A stretch of 64,000 nucleotides of DNA from Massilibacteroides vaginae (lineage in GTDB: Bacteria; Bacteroidota; Bacteroidia; Bacteroidales; Tannerellaceae), in the NCBI RefSeq assembly GCF_900178525.1, contig NZ_FXDJ01000008.1, forward strand, positions 67,001 to 131,000. Direction: 5' to 3'. This document shows positions 35,553-43,559 of the stretch, one piece after another. Positions within the stretch are counted from its first letter, which is position 1, and each line of letters starts with the position of its first letter. The notes beneath the pieces were generated by a model. That model did not search any database, was not told the origin of the DNA, and saw only the letters and a list, made by a program, of their open reading frames with translations. The translations under genes and the position numbers were made by a program.

Positions 35553-36311
35553 ATGGTTATGAAAAATATATTATTGTTATTATCCCTATTATTATTCTCT
35601 GTAACATCATCATTTGCGCAAGAGAATGTTATAAAGGAAGCAGAAACTGCTTATACGCAAGAAGACTTTTCGAAGGCTATTGAGCTTTATGAAGGTATTC
35701 TGAAAACCTATGGAGCATCTGCTGAAATCTATTATAATTTAGGAAATGCTTATTTTAAAGCCGGAGAGGTAGCTCCTTCAATTTTGAATTACGAACGAGC
35801 TTTATTGATCGACCCGGCTGATGGGGATATACGTTTTAACCTAAACATAGCGAAACAGAAAACGGTTGACCGCATAGAACCTATTGGCCAATTCTTTTTA
35901 GTAAAATGGTTTGAAGGTGTACAGAATATCCTGAGTGTAAACTCCTGGGGAGCGATTGGTATTGTTTGCTTTATTGCTTTAATCGGCTGTTTGTTTTTGT
36001 TTTTCTTCTCGAAATGGATCCGTTTGAAAAAGATAGGCTTTTATGTCGGATTACTGATGCTGTTTGTTGTGATTCTGTCAAATGTTTTTGCTTCAAAACA
36101 AAAACATAACTTGCTGAACAGAAATAGCGCGATCGTTTTTTCTTCAACAGTGACTGTAAAAAGTTCTCCGGATATGAGTGGGACCGACCTCTTTGTTGTG
36201 CATGAAGGAACAAAGGTATTTGTTAGAAGTACACTTGGAGAATGGGCGGAAATAGAATTAGAAGACGGGCATGTAGGATGGATGCCAAGTAAGGATATAG
36301 AAAAAATATAA
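35553..36311 (+). CDS. batE: BatE-like TPR-SH3 membrane protein, 252 aa
   Basis: A signal peptide (MKNILLLLSLLLFSVTSSFAQ, starting at the second ATG, 35559), TPR units (AETAYTQEDFSKAIELYEGILK, YNLGNAYFKAGEVAPSILNYE), two transmembrane helices (SWGAIGIVCFIALIGCLFLFFF; IGFYVGLLMLFVVILSNVFA), and a C-terminal bacterial SH3-like domain (VTVKSSPDMSGTDLFVVHEGTKVFV ... GHVGWMPSKDIEKI). This is the usual BatE layout. Ends 1 bp before the PAP2 gene. Confidence 0.9.
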   Translation: MVMKNILLLLSLLLFSVTSSFAQENVIKEAETAYTQEDFSKAIELYEGILKTYGASAEIYYNLGNAYFKAGEVAPSILNYERALLIDPADGDIRFNLNIAKQKTVDRIEPIGQFFLVKWFEGVQNILSVNSWGAIGIVCFIALIGCLFLFFFSKWIRLKKIGFYVGLLMLFVVILSNVFASKQKHNLLNRNSAIVFSSTVTVKSSPDMSGTDLFVVHEGTKVFVRSTLGEWAEIELEDGHVGWMPSKDIEKI

Positions 36312-36312
36312 A

Positions 36313-37005
36313 ATGCTTGAACAACTTTTACATTACGAACGCGATGCTTTCTTTTTCCTTAATGGAAGCGATTCTGTTTATCTTGACCATTTTATGTGGT
36401 TGTTTTCAGGTAAAGTTGTATGGTTTCCACTTGCCCTTTTAATTCTATTTGTTTTATGCTATAAAAAAAATTGGAAAGAGGTATTATTCGTATTACTTGC
36501 TATTGTATTGGTTATAACATTATGCGATCAGTTTGCTTCCCATTTCTGCAAACCCTTTTTTGCACGTTATCGCCCTACTTCTCATCCTAATTTTATGGAA
36601 GACGTGGCTACTGTCTTTGGCTACAGAAGTGGTAAATACGGGTTCATATCCAGTCATGCCGCGAATGCATTTGGGTTTGCAACGTTTACCACCCTGCTTT
36701 TCAGGCATAAACTTTATGGTTTTACTATTTTCCTTTGGTCTATCGTTACTGCCTATACGCGGATCTATTTAGGTGTTCATTTTATTTCTGATGTTGCTTT
36801 TGGGGCGTTAGCCGGTGTTTTCTTTGGGTATATGGTTTATTATCTATATCTGTATGCCAGAAAGAAGATTCTTGGTGATGAAATCACTATTCCTGAACGG
36901 ATCTATAGCAATGAGAGTAAAAATTTGATATCCTACGCCATTTACATTAATATTATTTTGATGTTGATATTAAACACCAAATTGGTCAACCTTATCCGAT
37001 CGTAA
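36313..37005 (+). CDS. PAP2-family membrane phosphatase, 230 aa
   Basis: A polytopic membrane phosphatase of the type-2 phosphatidic acid phosphatase family, acting on lipid phosphates or undecaprenyl pyrophosphate. All three motifs are present: KPFFARYRP, SSHAAN (in place of PSGH), and TRIYLGVHFISDV with the catalytic His. About six hydrophobic segments. It is the last gene of the Bat operon, 1 bp after batE; a link with envelope lipid recycling is plausible. The exact substrate cannot be assigned. Confidence 0.88.
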   Translation: MLEQLLHYERDAFFFLNGSDSVYLDHFMWLFSGKVVWFPLALLILFVLCYKKNWKEVLFVLLAIVLVITLCDQFASHFCKPFFARYRPTSHPNFMEDVATVFGYRSGKYGFISSHAANAFGFATFTTLLFRHKLYGFTIFLWSIVTAYTRIYLGVHFISDVAFGALAGVFFGYMVYYLYLYARKKILGDEITIPERIYSNESKNLISYAIYINIILMLILNTKLVNLIRS

Positions 37006-37141
37006 ACTACTGCTCTATACATGCCGTAAAGCATGTTTATTACAAATCTATTTCATTCACAATAATTTGTTTCTCTTGTTTATATTGGCTAAGTTAGTGG
37101 CATGTTAATAATTCATATATAAACTTCAAAATAGATAGACC

Positions 37142-37417
37142 ATGACAAAAACAATCACTTTTAATGAGCTGCGTCGCTTGAAAGACAGTCTTCCTGATGG
37201 AAGTACTCACCGTATAGCAGACGAATTAGGCGTAACAGTTGAAACTGTTAGAAACTATTTTGGTGGACAGAACTATAAATCTGGCATGAGTTGTGGTATC
37301 CACATTGAACCGGGACCTGATGGTGGAATTGTTGTTTTGGACGACACTTCTATTTACGACCGGGCGTTGGAAATATTAGCGGAAAGTGAAGTGGTGTCTG
37401 TGACACCGGAATCTTAG
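37142..37417 (+). CDS. Small helix-turn-helix protein, 91 aa
   Basis: The N-terminal half contains a helix-turn-helix pattern (HRIADELGVTVETVRNYFGG), the C-terminal half is short and acidic (GIHIEPGPDGGIVVLDDTSIYDRALEIL). I recall close relatives widespread in Bacteroidales as uncharacterised DNA-binding proteins. It stands alone between the Bat operon and the universal stress gene and has its own terminator. The 136 bp upstream hold only a weak ACATGC/GCATGT hairpin. Confidence 0.8.
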   Translation: MTKTITFNELRRLKDSLPDGSTHRIADELGVTVETVRNYFGGQNYKSGMSCGIHIEPGPDGGIVVLDDTSIYDRALEILAESEVVSVTPES

Positions 37418-37439
37418 CAGAAAAGAAAATGTTTAAATG

Positions 37440-37476
37440 AAATCCCTTAGTCGTCAAAAACTTAGGGATTTTTTTG
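37440..37476 (+). terminator. Rho-independent terminator after the HTH gene
   Basis: AAATCCCT (37440-37447) pairs with AGGGATTT (37464-37471), followed by a run of T. It separates the HTH gene from the universal stress gene. Confidence 0.75.
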
Positions 37477-37499
37477 TTTAACGTCTAAATGAAATTATT

Positions 37500-38606
37500 A
37501 TGGAAAGTAAATTAATAACATTAGCAATTCATACCTTCGAAAGGGCACAGATACTGAAAACTATTCTTGAATCAGAAGGTATTGAGGTATACATTCACAA
37601 TGTAAATCAGATTCAGCCTGTTGTTTCAGCAGGAGTTAGAGTGCGCATAAAAGAAAGTGACCTTCCTCATGCACTACGTGTAATTGAAGATGTGAAATGG
37701 TTTGAAGAACCGGAAAAAGAACCGGAAGAAAAGGATAAGGTAATATTGATTCCGGTTGACTTTTCAGACTATTCGTTAACGGCTTGTGAGATAGGGATCA
37801 ATCATGCTGAACGAATGGGGGCGGAAGTTGTTTTGTTTCATGCCTATTTCAGCCCGTTTTTTCCATCGGCGATACCAATGACCGACTCGATTATTTATCA
37901 AGCAGGTGAAAATGAAGCGATGATAAATACGAGGAAGAAGGTTGAAGACGATATGAAAATACTCATGGCAGAATTAGATAAGAAAATAAAAGAAGCCGAA
38001 CTGCCGGACGTAAAAATTACGGCTCTTCTTAGAGAAGGTATACCGGAAGAAGAAATCATTACTTATGCCAAGGAAATACGTCCGATTCTAATTGTAATGG
38101 GTACAAGAGGTAAGAGCCAAAAGGAAGCCGATCTTATAGGCAGTGTATCAGGCGAAGTGATAGAGATTTCAAAAGTTCCTGTTTTGGTTATACCCGAAAA
38201 AGTTCCTTTTAACGCCATAAACAACGTGAAGAATATCGCTTTTGCTACGTCTTTTAATCAGGAAGACTTGGTGATGTTTGATCGTTTCATGGAAATAATA
38301 AAAGGTTACGATTTAAATATCCATCTGTTTAATATATCGACCAGTAGAAATGAATGGAATGAAATACGCCTTACCGGTGTGCGTGAATACTTTAAGAAAC
38401 AGTATCCCGAAGCATCAATTACGCATACGGTATTAGATGACGGTGATTTGTTACTTGCGGTAGAGCGTTTCGTTCGCGAAAAAAACATTGATATTATCGC
38501 GTTGAGCACATATCGACGGAATTTGCTGGCACGAATATTCAATCCGAGTATAGCCCGAAAGATGCTTTTCCATACAGACACGCCTTTGTTGGTTATGCAC
38601 AGGTAA
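37500..38606 (+). CDS. DUF2007 - tandem universal stress protein fusion, 368 aa
   Basis: Residues 1-72 resemble the DUF2007 putative signal-transducing domain (LITLAIHTFERAQILKTILESEGIEVYIHN). Two UspA-like domains follow: the first from about residue 80 (KVILIPVDFSDYSLTACEIG) ending in the nucleotide loop IVMGTRGKSQKEADLIGSVSGEVI, the second from about residue 245 (VKNIAFATSFNQEDLVMF) ending ALSTYRRNLLARIFNPSIARKMLFH, where the G-x9-G loop is not conserved. So domain 1 may bind ATP and domain 2 probably does not. A stress or ligand-sensing role is family-level knowledge only. Confidence 0.85.
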   Translation: MESKLITLAIHTFERAQILKTILESEGIEVYIHNVNQIQPVVSAGVRVRIKESDLPHALRVIEDVKWFEEPEKEPEEKDKVILIPVDFSDYSLTACEIGINHAERMGAEVVLFHAYFSPFFPSAIPMTDSIIYQAGENEAMINTRKKVEDDMKILMAELDKKIKEAELPDVKITALLREGIPEEEIITYAKEIRPILIVMGTRGKSQKEADLIGSVSGEVIEISKVPVLVIPEKVPFNAINNVKNIAFATSFNQEDLVMFDRFMEIIKGYDLNIHLFNISTSRNEWNEIRLTGVREYFKKQYPEASITHTVLDDGDLLLAVERFVREKNIDIIALSTYRRNLLARIFNPSIARKMLFHTDTPLLVMHR

Positions 38607-38797
38607 ATCAGGTATTATAGAAAATGTTAATGTTTTTTTGTAATAGGTCGAGAACTATATTGAATAGATTGTTGTTTAATATATACAAAGCCAGAAATAA
38701 AATATGTAAATCTTTTATTTCACAGTAACAGGGATGTTATTAGTACTTTGTTAGTAGTATTTGTTTTTTCATATAAGTAGAGTTTGTTATTTGTTTG

Positions 38798-38840
38798 GTC
38801 CGTATGTAACTGTGAAGTTTTATACGGACTATTTTTTTTG
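38798..38840 (+). terminator. Terminator downstream of the universal stress gene
   Basis: GTCCGTAT (38798-38805) and ATACGGAC (38822-38829), with inner TAAC/GTT pairing and a trailing T-run. It is 190 bp after the stop; nothing coding is seen between. Confidence 0.75.
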
Positions 38841-38879
38841 TTAAATGGGAAATCCGCTGAGCCCCATTTTCCTTGTTTT

Positions 38880-39110
38880 TATAGCTAAAATAGGATTGTT
38901 TTTTGTGTTTTTTAAAGCGTTGATAATCAGTAGGCTATATCCGTCAAAAAACATAAAGGTTATTTCTTGAAAAATAAAGGTTATTTTCAAAAAAATAAAG
39001 GATATATTTTTTTAAATATAGTATTGTGAAAAAACGCGCTGTTTTTATGCTGAATTTTCTTACTCTGATTTGAAGTCGGAATTAACACAAAAATCACTAC
39101 CAACCGAATA
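38880..39110 (+). repeat. Dispersed intergenic repeat, copy B: three 11-bp units at 21-bp steps in a ~220-bp element
   Basis: ATAAAGGTTAT at 38953 and 38974 and ATAAAGGATAT at 38995, exactly 21 bp apart. The flanks match copy D (61130-61350) over roughly 220 bp: left flank with AATCAGTAG and a TCAAAAAAC/TTGAAAAC word, right flank with ATAGTATTG, GAAAAAACGCG, and ATGCTGAATTT. The rest of the 620-bp spacer between the stress gene and nikR is AT-rich with only the terminator above. Confidence 0.85.
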
Positions 39111-39226
39111 ATAGTTGATCTGTTTTTTATTGACCTGAATTTGCACTTTTCCGTGTTTCGTATTTACTATAGGAATGTTTCTATTTATTTGACTATATTT
39201 ATCCCCGGAATTTATTACAGATAATA

Positions 39227-39628
39227 ATGGCTATTAAACGATTCGGTGTTTCACTTGAAGACTCTTTGCTGGAAGAGTTGGATACGTATGTGGATGAGAA
39301 TGGGTTTGCAAACCGTTCTCAAGCAATCCGTTTTTTGATTGAGAAGAATGTAGCTGAAAGAAAATGGCAATGTAATCATGTGGTTGCCGGAACAATCGTA
39401 ATCATGTATGAGCAGGAAAAGAAAGAAATAACAGCACGTATTTCTGCAATAGAAGGTATGTTTCAACAAGTTGTCCTTTCCTCTACAAACCACTATCTTG
39501 CCGGAAATCATTGCTTGCATATAACGGCTGTAATGGGCGAGGCGCATGTGTTGACGGAATTGGCCGACAAGTTAACTACTATCAAAGGTATTCGTCATGG
39601 AAAATTGGTTATGGGACGTGCCGATTGA
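39227..39628 (+). CDS. nikR: NikR-like ribbon-helix-helix regulator with altered metal site, 133 aa
   Basis: N-terminal ribbon-helix-helix DNA-binding domain (FGVSLEDSLLEELDTYV ... NRSQAIRFLIEK) and a C-terminal ACT-like metal domain (VVAGTIVIMYEQEKKEITARI ... GIRHGKLVM). Aligned by eye with E. coli NikR, the high-affinity nickel ligands His76, His87, His89 and Cys95 fall on Gly77, Asn88, Tyr90 and Cys96: only the cysteine is kept. Other histidines lie nearby (His89, His95, His98). It probably represses the TonB receptor gene 87 bp downstream, where a 28-bp dyad overlaps the promoter. The sensed metal cannot be assumed to be nickel. Confidence 0.88.
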   Translation: MAIKRFGVSLEDSLLEELDTYVDENGFANRSQAIRFLIEKNVAERKWQCNHVVAGTIVIMYEQEKKEITARISAIEGMFQQVVLSSTNHYLAGNHCLHITAVMGEAHVLTELADKLTTIKGIRHGKLVMGRAD

Positions 39629-39646
39629 TATTTTTTTATCTATATA

Positions 39647-39679
39647 GTAACACGATTGTGCGAGAAGGTGTTACCTTTG
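39647..39679 (+). promoter_or_regulatory. NikR-type operator overlapping the TonB receptor promoter
   Basis: GTAACAC (39647-39653) and GTGTTAC (39668-39674) form a perfect dyad of 28 bp in total (7-14-7), the same overall span as the E. coli NikR site GTATGA-N16-TCATAC. A full -7 element, TACCTTTG, lies at 39672-39679 and overlaps the right half-site, so occupancy would block transcription of the receptor gene (start 39716). Confidence 0.6.
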
Positions 39680-39715
39680 GGGCTGGAAAGGAAGATATTT
39701 TATAAAGCTAATTAT

Positions 39716-41590
39716 ATGAAAAATGCGCTTGTTTTAAGTTTAGGACTATTGGTGTGTAGCCCTCTTTACGCAGATGAAACACAAAAGGTGGATAGCTTGA
39801 TTAATTTGAAAGAGGTTGTTGTCTCTGCAAACAAAATCATTGTAAATAAAAACAGTGTTCCGCTAACTATCAGTGTTATAGGGCGTGATGAAATTGAGGC
39901 GAGCAGTGAATCTGCTTTGCTGCCCGTACTCTCGCAACGTGTACCGGGACTGTTCGTTACCCAAAAGGGAATTACCGGATTTGGTGTTTCAAAAGATGGT
40001 GCGGGAACAGTCAATGTGCGCGGAGTGGGGCAAGGCAATAAAGTGTTGATGCTTTTTGATGGACAGCCTCAGTGGGCAGGCATATTCGGTCATTCACTTC
40101 CGGATACGTACGTGGCTTCTGATGTTGATCGGGTGGAAGTGATCCGTGGACCGGGTTCGTTACTTTACGGATCGAACGCGATGGGAGGGGTTGTAAACAT
40201 TATTACCCGTAAGCACCATCAGGAAGGGCGTCGCACGCAGGCCCGGGTGATGTATGGCTCGTACAATACACAGAAATACATGATCAATAATGGCTATAAT
40301 TCCGGACGATTCAGCAGCTTTATTTCACTAAACCATGACAGAACAGACGGACATCGTGATAATGCTGAATTCCGGATTACCAATGGATTCGCTAAACTGG
40401 GTTATGAACTAAGCGACCAATTTAAGGCTACAGGAGATATTAGTCTGGCGAAATATAAAAATCAGAATCCGGGAGCTATTACAGCACCTCTGCTTGATAA
40501 TGATATGGATATTCTTCGCGGAACAACTTCGCTGGCAGTAGAGAATAATTTCGGAAAGATAAGTGGTGCCATTCGTGCTTTTTATAACTGGGGAGACCAT
40601 GAAATAAACGACGGTTATGCTGTAGGAGGTAATCCTCGTACATTTTTATTTAACTCCAATGACCACAACTATGGGGTGTTACTTTATCAATCATTTCATC
40701 TTTTGCCGGGCAACAGCTTTACACTTGGACTTGATTATAAAAACTGGGGTGGAAAAGCATGGAACGACAGTATTAACGGCAATCGTGAAGACATAGTTAA
40801 TAAGAAAATAGATGAAACTGCCGGTTATTTAATCATGCAACAAGAACTTCTAAATATTTTTACACTCAACGCGGGGGTAAGATATGAATACAACAGTGTT
40901 TTCGGTGGCGAATGGGTGCCTCAGGCAGGAGTTGTGGCTCGTCCGTTTGCTGGGAATACCATCCGCGCTTCGCTATCAAAAGGATTCCGCAGTCCAAATA
41001 TTCGCGAAATGTATATGTATCCTATACAAAACGCTAAACTTAAACCGGAATCTATGTTCAATTACGAGGTTGCTGTTTCGCAAAGCTTCCTCAACGGACG
41101 TCTTTTCGCTGAATTAACAGGATTTTATATTGATGGAAAAGATATGATAGAAAGGCGTGAGATAGATAACATACCATTAAACCGTAATGTGGGTGAATTC
41201 ACAAACAAAGGAATAGAAGCCGAGCTACGTTTTCAGGTGCTGAACAACCTGAGCATAGACGCGAACTATAGTTATCTGGATACAAACAAACCCCTATTGG
41301 CTGCTCCAAAGAACCAGTTTTTTGCCGGAATCACGTATGCACCCGGACGTTTTAATTTTCATTTGAATACGCAATCCATTTCCGGACTATATACAAATGC
41401 TGAAAAAAACACTGATAAAGAAAGCTATACGTTGCTGAACGCAAGAGCAGCATACCGCTTTGGAACAAGAGATAAAGGAGCAAACATATTTGTTAAAGGA
41501 GAAAACCTAACAGCAGCTCGCTACGAAATCAATCAAGGTTTCCCAATGCCAAAAGCAATCTTTATGGGAGGAGTAGAAGTGACGTTTTAA
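39716..41590 (+). CDS. TonB-dependent outer-membrane receptor, 624 aa
   Basis: Imports a metal chelate or similar ligand with TonB energy. I placed the start at 39716 (MKNALVLSLGLLVCSPLYADE, a signal peptide); the longer frame upstream has no signal sequence. A short N-terminal segment has the TonB box-like LKEVVVSANK, then the plug (LPVLSQRVPGLFVTQKG, VNVRGVGQGNKVLMLFDGQPQ, VDRVEVIRGPGSLLYGSNAMGGVVNIITR) and a 22-strand barrel ending in ...GGVEVTF with a C-terminal Phe. There is no SusC-type N-terminal extension, so it resembles CirA/BtuB-type receptors. Control by the upstream NikR-like protein suggests metal import; the ligand is unknown. Confidence 0.9.
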   Translation: MKNALVLSLGLLVCSPLYADETQKVDSLINLKEVVVSANKIIVNKNSVPLTISVIGRDEIEASSESALLPVLSQRVPGLFVTQKGITGFGVSKDGAGTVNVRGVGQGNKVLMLFDGQPQWAGIFGHSLPDTYVASDVDRVEVIRGPGSLLYGSNAMGGVVNIITRKHHQEGRRTQARVMYGSYNTQKYMINNGYNSGRFSSFISLNHDRTDGHRDNAEFRITNGFAKLGYELSDQFKATGDISLAKYKNQNPGAITAPLLDNDMDILRGTTSLAVENNFGKISGAIRAFYNWGDHEINDGYAVGGNPRTFLFNSNDHNYGVLLYQSFHLLPGNSFTLGLDYKNWGGKAWNDSINGNREDIVNKKIDETAGYLIMQQELLNIFTLNAGVRYEYNSVFGGEWVPQAGVVARPFAGNTIRASLSKGFRSPNIREMYMYPIQNAKLKPESMFNYEVAVSQSFLNGRLFAELTGFYIDGKDMIERREIDNIPLNRNVGEFTNKGIEAELRFQVLNNLSIDANYSYLDTNKPLLAAPKNQFFAGITYAPGRFNFHLNTQSISGLYTNAEKNTDKESYTLLNARAAYRFGTRDKGANIFVKGENLTAARYEINQGFPMPKAIFMGGVEVTF

Positions 41591-41648
41591 TTAGTTTAAG
41601 ATGAAAATATATACAGTATAAGGCATTATATGACTTTCTTTTTATAAA

Positions 41649-41690
41649 AAGTAAGCCGAATTTCCTCTTTTGGGGAAATTCGGCTTACTT
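41649..41690. terminator. Bidirectional terminator between the TonB receptor and tyrA
   Basis: A 17-bp perfect stem, AAGTAAGCCGAATTTCC (41649-41665) with GGAAATTCGGCTTACTT (41674-41690), loop of 8 nt, flanked by A/T runs on both sides. It serves both convergent units. Confidence 0.85.
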
Positions 41691-41714
41691 GTTATATTAG
41701 GTAAAGATCAGATA

Positions 41715-42488
41715 TTAATTAATCTTACTCCTGATTTTTGTCAGGTATTCTTTCATGCTTGCTGTGTCTTTGTTTTTGATGATTTCCTGCAATACGCTTA
41801 ACTCTTCCTGTATGCGTTCTATTTGATGGGGCGTACGGGGGTTGAAGAGGATTTCAGTAAGTAGGTAATCGTCTTCGGAAAGCAGTCCGCGAGCTATTTT
41901 CATGTGGCGTTTAAAGGTTGTTCCCGGTGCATCCTGATGCTTCATGATGGCTGCAAAAACCATCGTTGATGCAAAAGGAATTCCTAAAGAATAAGCTACT
42001 ACGCGGTCGTGCTCGTCAAAGGTGTATTCGAAAATGTTCAGGTGGAGTTTCGCATACAGGTCACGGAAAAATACTTTGCCTAAGTGGTCGCTTTCGGAGA
42101 TGATGATCGTGTTTTCTTTCTCCAGATTACCCATTCTTGCAAATGTAGGACCAAACATCGGGTGCGTGGAAACATAAGGAAATCCGCATGTTTTATAGAA
42201 TTCCTGTAAGTTTGTTTTAACAGAAGCAATGTCTGATATAATACAATAGGGTTGCAGATAGGGGAGAACTGCCTTGAAGGCTTCAATCGTGTAGTTGAGC
42301 GTAACACAATTGATTACCAACTCGGGTGCAAAGTCTTTTATCTGCTCCGGTTTTTCCAGACGAAGGGCGTTGTAAATAAAACGCATCCGTTTCGGGTCAC
42401 TTTCTAATACGGCCACTTCATGGTCGAAGCTGAGTAGGTCGGTGAAGAAAGATCCCATCTTTCCAGCACCAAGAATTAGTATTTTCAT
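41715..42488 (-). CDS. tyrA: Prephenate dehydrogenase, 257 aa
   Basis: NAD(P)-dependent oxidative decarboxylation of prephenate to 4-hydroxyphenylpyruvate for tyrosine. Rossmann start MKILILGAGKMGSFFTDLLS, ISDIASVKTNLQEF and the THPMFGP segment with the catalytic His. It is short, with no chorismate mutase or ACT domain. It overlaps the DAHP synthase gene by 4 bp and is the last gene of the minus-strand aromatic operon controlled by the pheA attenuator. Confidence 0.93.
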   Translation of the reverse strand: MKILILGAGKMGSFFTDLLSFDHEVAVLESDPKRMRFIYNALRLEKPEQIKDFAPELVINCVTLNYTIEAFKAVLPYLQPYCIISDIASVKTNLQEFYKTCGFPYVSTHPMFGPTFARMGNLEKENTIIISESDHLGKVFFRDLYAKLHLNIFEYTFDEHDRVVAYSLGIPFASTMVFAAIMKHQDAPGTTFKRHMKIARGLLSEDDYLLTEILFNPRTPHQIERIQEELSVLQEIIKNKDTASMKEYLTKIRSKIN

Positions 42489-43558
42489 CCCTGTTGGTTC
42501 ATTATAATCATCTGCTGACGAACAGATTCTTCGTGTATTTCTTTCAGTATCTCTTTTACAAACTCGGTGTTCAGTTCCATACTCTGTCCCATGTTTGCTC
42601 GTTTTTCAAGTATTTCGCTGTAGCGTGGAGATTGTAGGATTGGCATGTTGTGTTCTTTCTTATAAACACCTATTTCACGTGATATACGCATACGTTTAGC
42701 CAAAAGTTCGAGTAATTGTTCGTCAATAGAATCTATCTGATTACGAAGTTGAGAAAGATTTTCTGTTGTTTGCGTTTCGTTGCGAATTACCAGAAGGTTT
42801 AATACATAGTCGAGCACATCCGGGGTAATTTGTTGAGAGGCATCACTCAGGGCACAGTCCGGATTACAATGTGATTCAACGATTAGTCCATCAAAACTCA
42901 GGTCCATCGCTTGTTGACAAAGCGGAGCAATCAGTTCGCGCTTACCACCAATGTGACTTGGGTCACAGAATATCTCCAGTTCCGGCATACGACGACGAAG
43001 TTCGATTGGGATATGCCATAAAGGGAGGTTGCGGTATATTTTTTTATCGTATGAACTGAATCCACGATGAATTACACCAATACGACGGATTCCTGCGCCA
43101 TATATACGCTCTATTGCTCCAATCCAAAGTTCAAGATCAGGATTAACCGGATTTTTGATCAATACGGGAATATCCACGCCTTTTAAAGCGTCGGCAATTT
43201 CCTGAACAGCAAATGGATTAACCGTTGTACGAGCACCGATCCAAAGTACGTCGATGCCGGCTTTCAACGCTTCTTCCACATGCGCCTTTGTTGCTACTTC
43301 AGTAGAAACATACATGCCGGTTTCTTCTTTTACCTTTTTCAACCACTGCAATCCTTCGGCTCCAACACCTTCAAACCCTCCGGGTTTTGTACGAGGTTTC
43401 CAGATTCCTGCACGGAATAATTTTACGCCTCTTGCTGCCAGTCCACGAGCTGTTTCCAATACTTGCTCTTCTGTTTCGGCGCTGCATGGCCCTGCAATAA
43501 CAATCGGGCGTTTAGTATCTATTCCCGGTAATGCGATTGATTCTAACTTCATTTCCAT
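42485..43558 (-). CDS. DAHP synthase - chorismate mutase fusion, 357 aa
   Basis: Residues 1-260 are a type I-beta-like DAHP synthase (PIVIAGPCSAETEEQV, RAGIWKPRTKPGGFEG, IGARTTVNPFAVQE, FCDPSHIGGKREL). Residues 265-350 are an AroQ-type chorismate mutase (LRNQIDSIDEQLLELLAKRMRIS). The protein thus makes the first and the branch-point step of aromatic synthesis. Fusion in this order is known in Bacteroidetes and other bacteria and can give feedback control through the mutase part. It begins 1 bp after the aminotransferase gene stop and overlaps tyrA by 4 bp. Confidence 0.94.
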   Translation of the reverse strand: MEMKLESIALPGIDTKRPIVIAGPCSAETEEQVLETARGLAARGVKLFRAGIWKPRTKPGGFEGVGAEGLQWLKKVKEETGMYVSTEVATKAHVEEALKAGIDVLWIGARTTVNPFAVQEIADALKGVDIPVLIKNPVNPDLELWIGAIERIYGAGIRRIGVIHRGFSSYDKKIYRNLPLWHIPIELRRRMPELEIFCDPSHIGGKRELIAPLCQQAMDLSFDGLIVESHCNPDCALSDASQQITPDVLDYVLNLLVIRNETQTTENLSQLRNQIDSIDEQLLELLAKRMRISREIGVYKKEHNMPILQSPRYSEILEKRANMGQSMELNTEFVKEILKEIHEESVRQQMIIMNQQG

Positions 43559-43559
43559 T

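Noticed and set aside
38953-39005. 21-bp repeats as a CRISPR array
   Set aside because: Units are only 11 bp, spacers are low-complexity AT, there are three or four units, and no cas gene is nearby.
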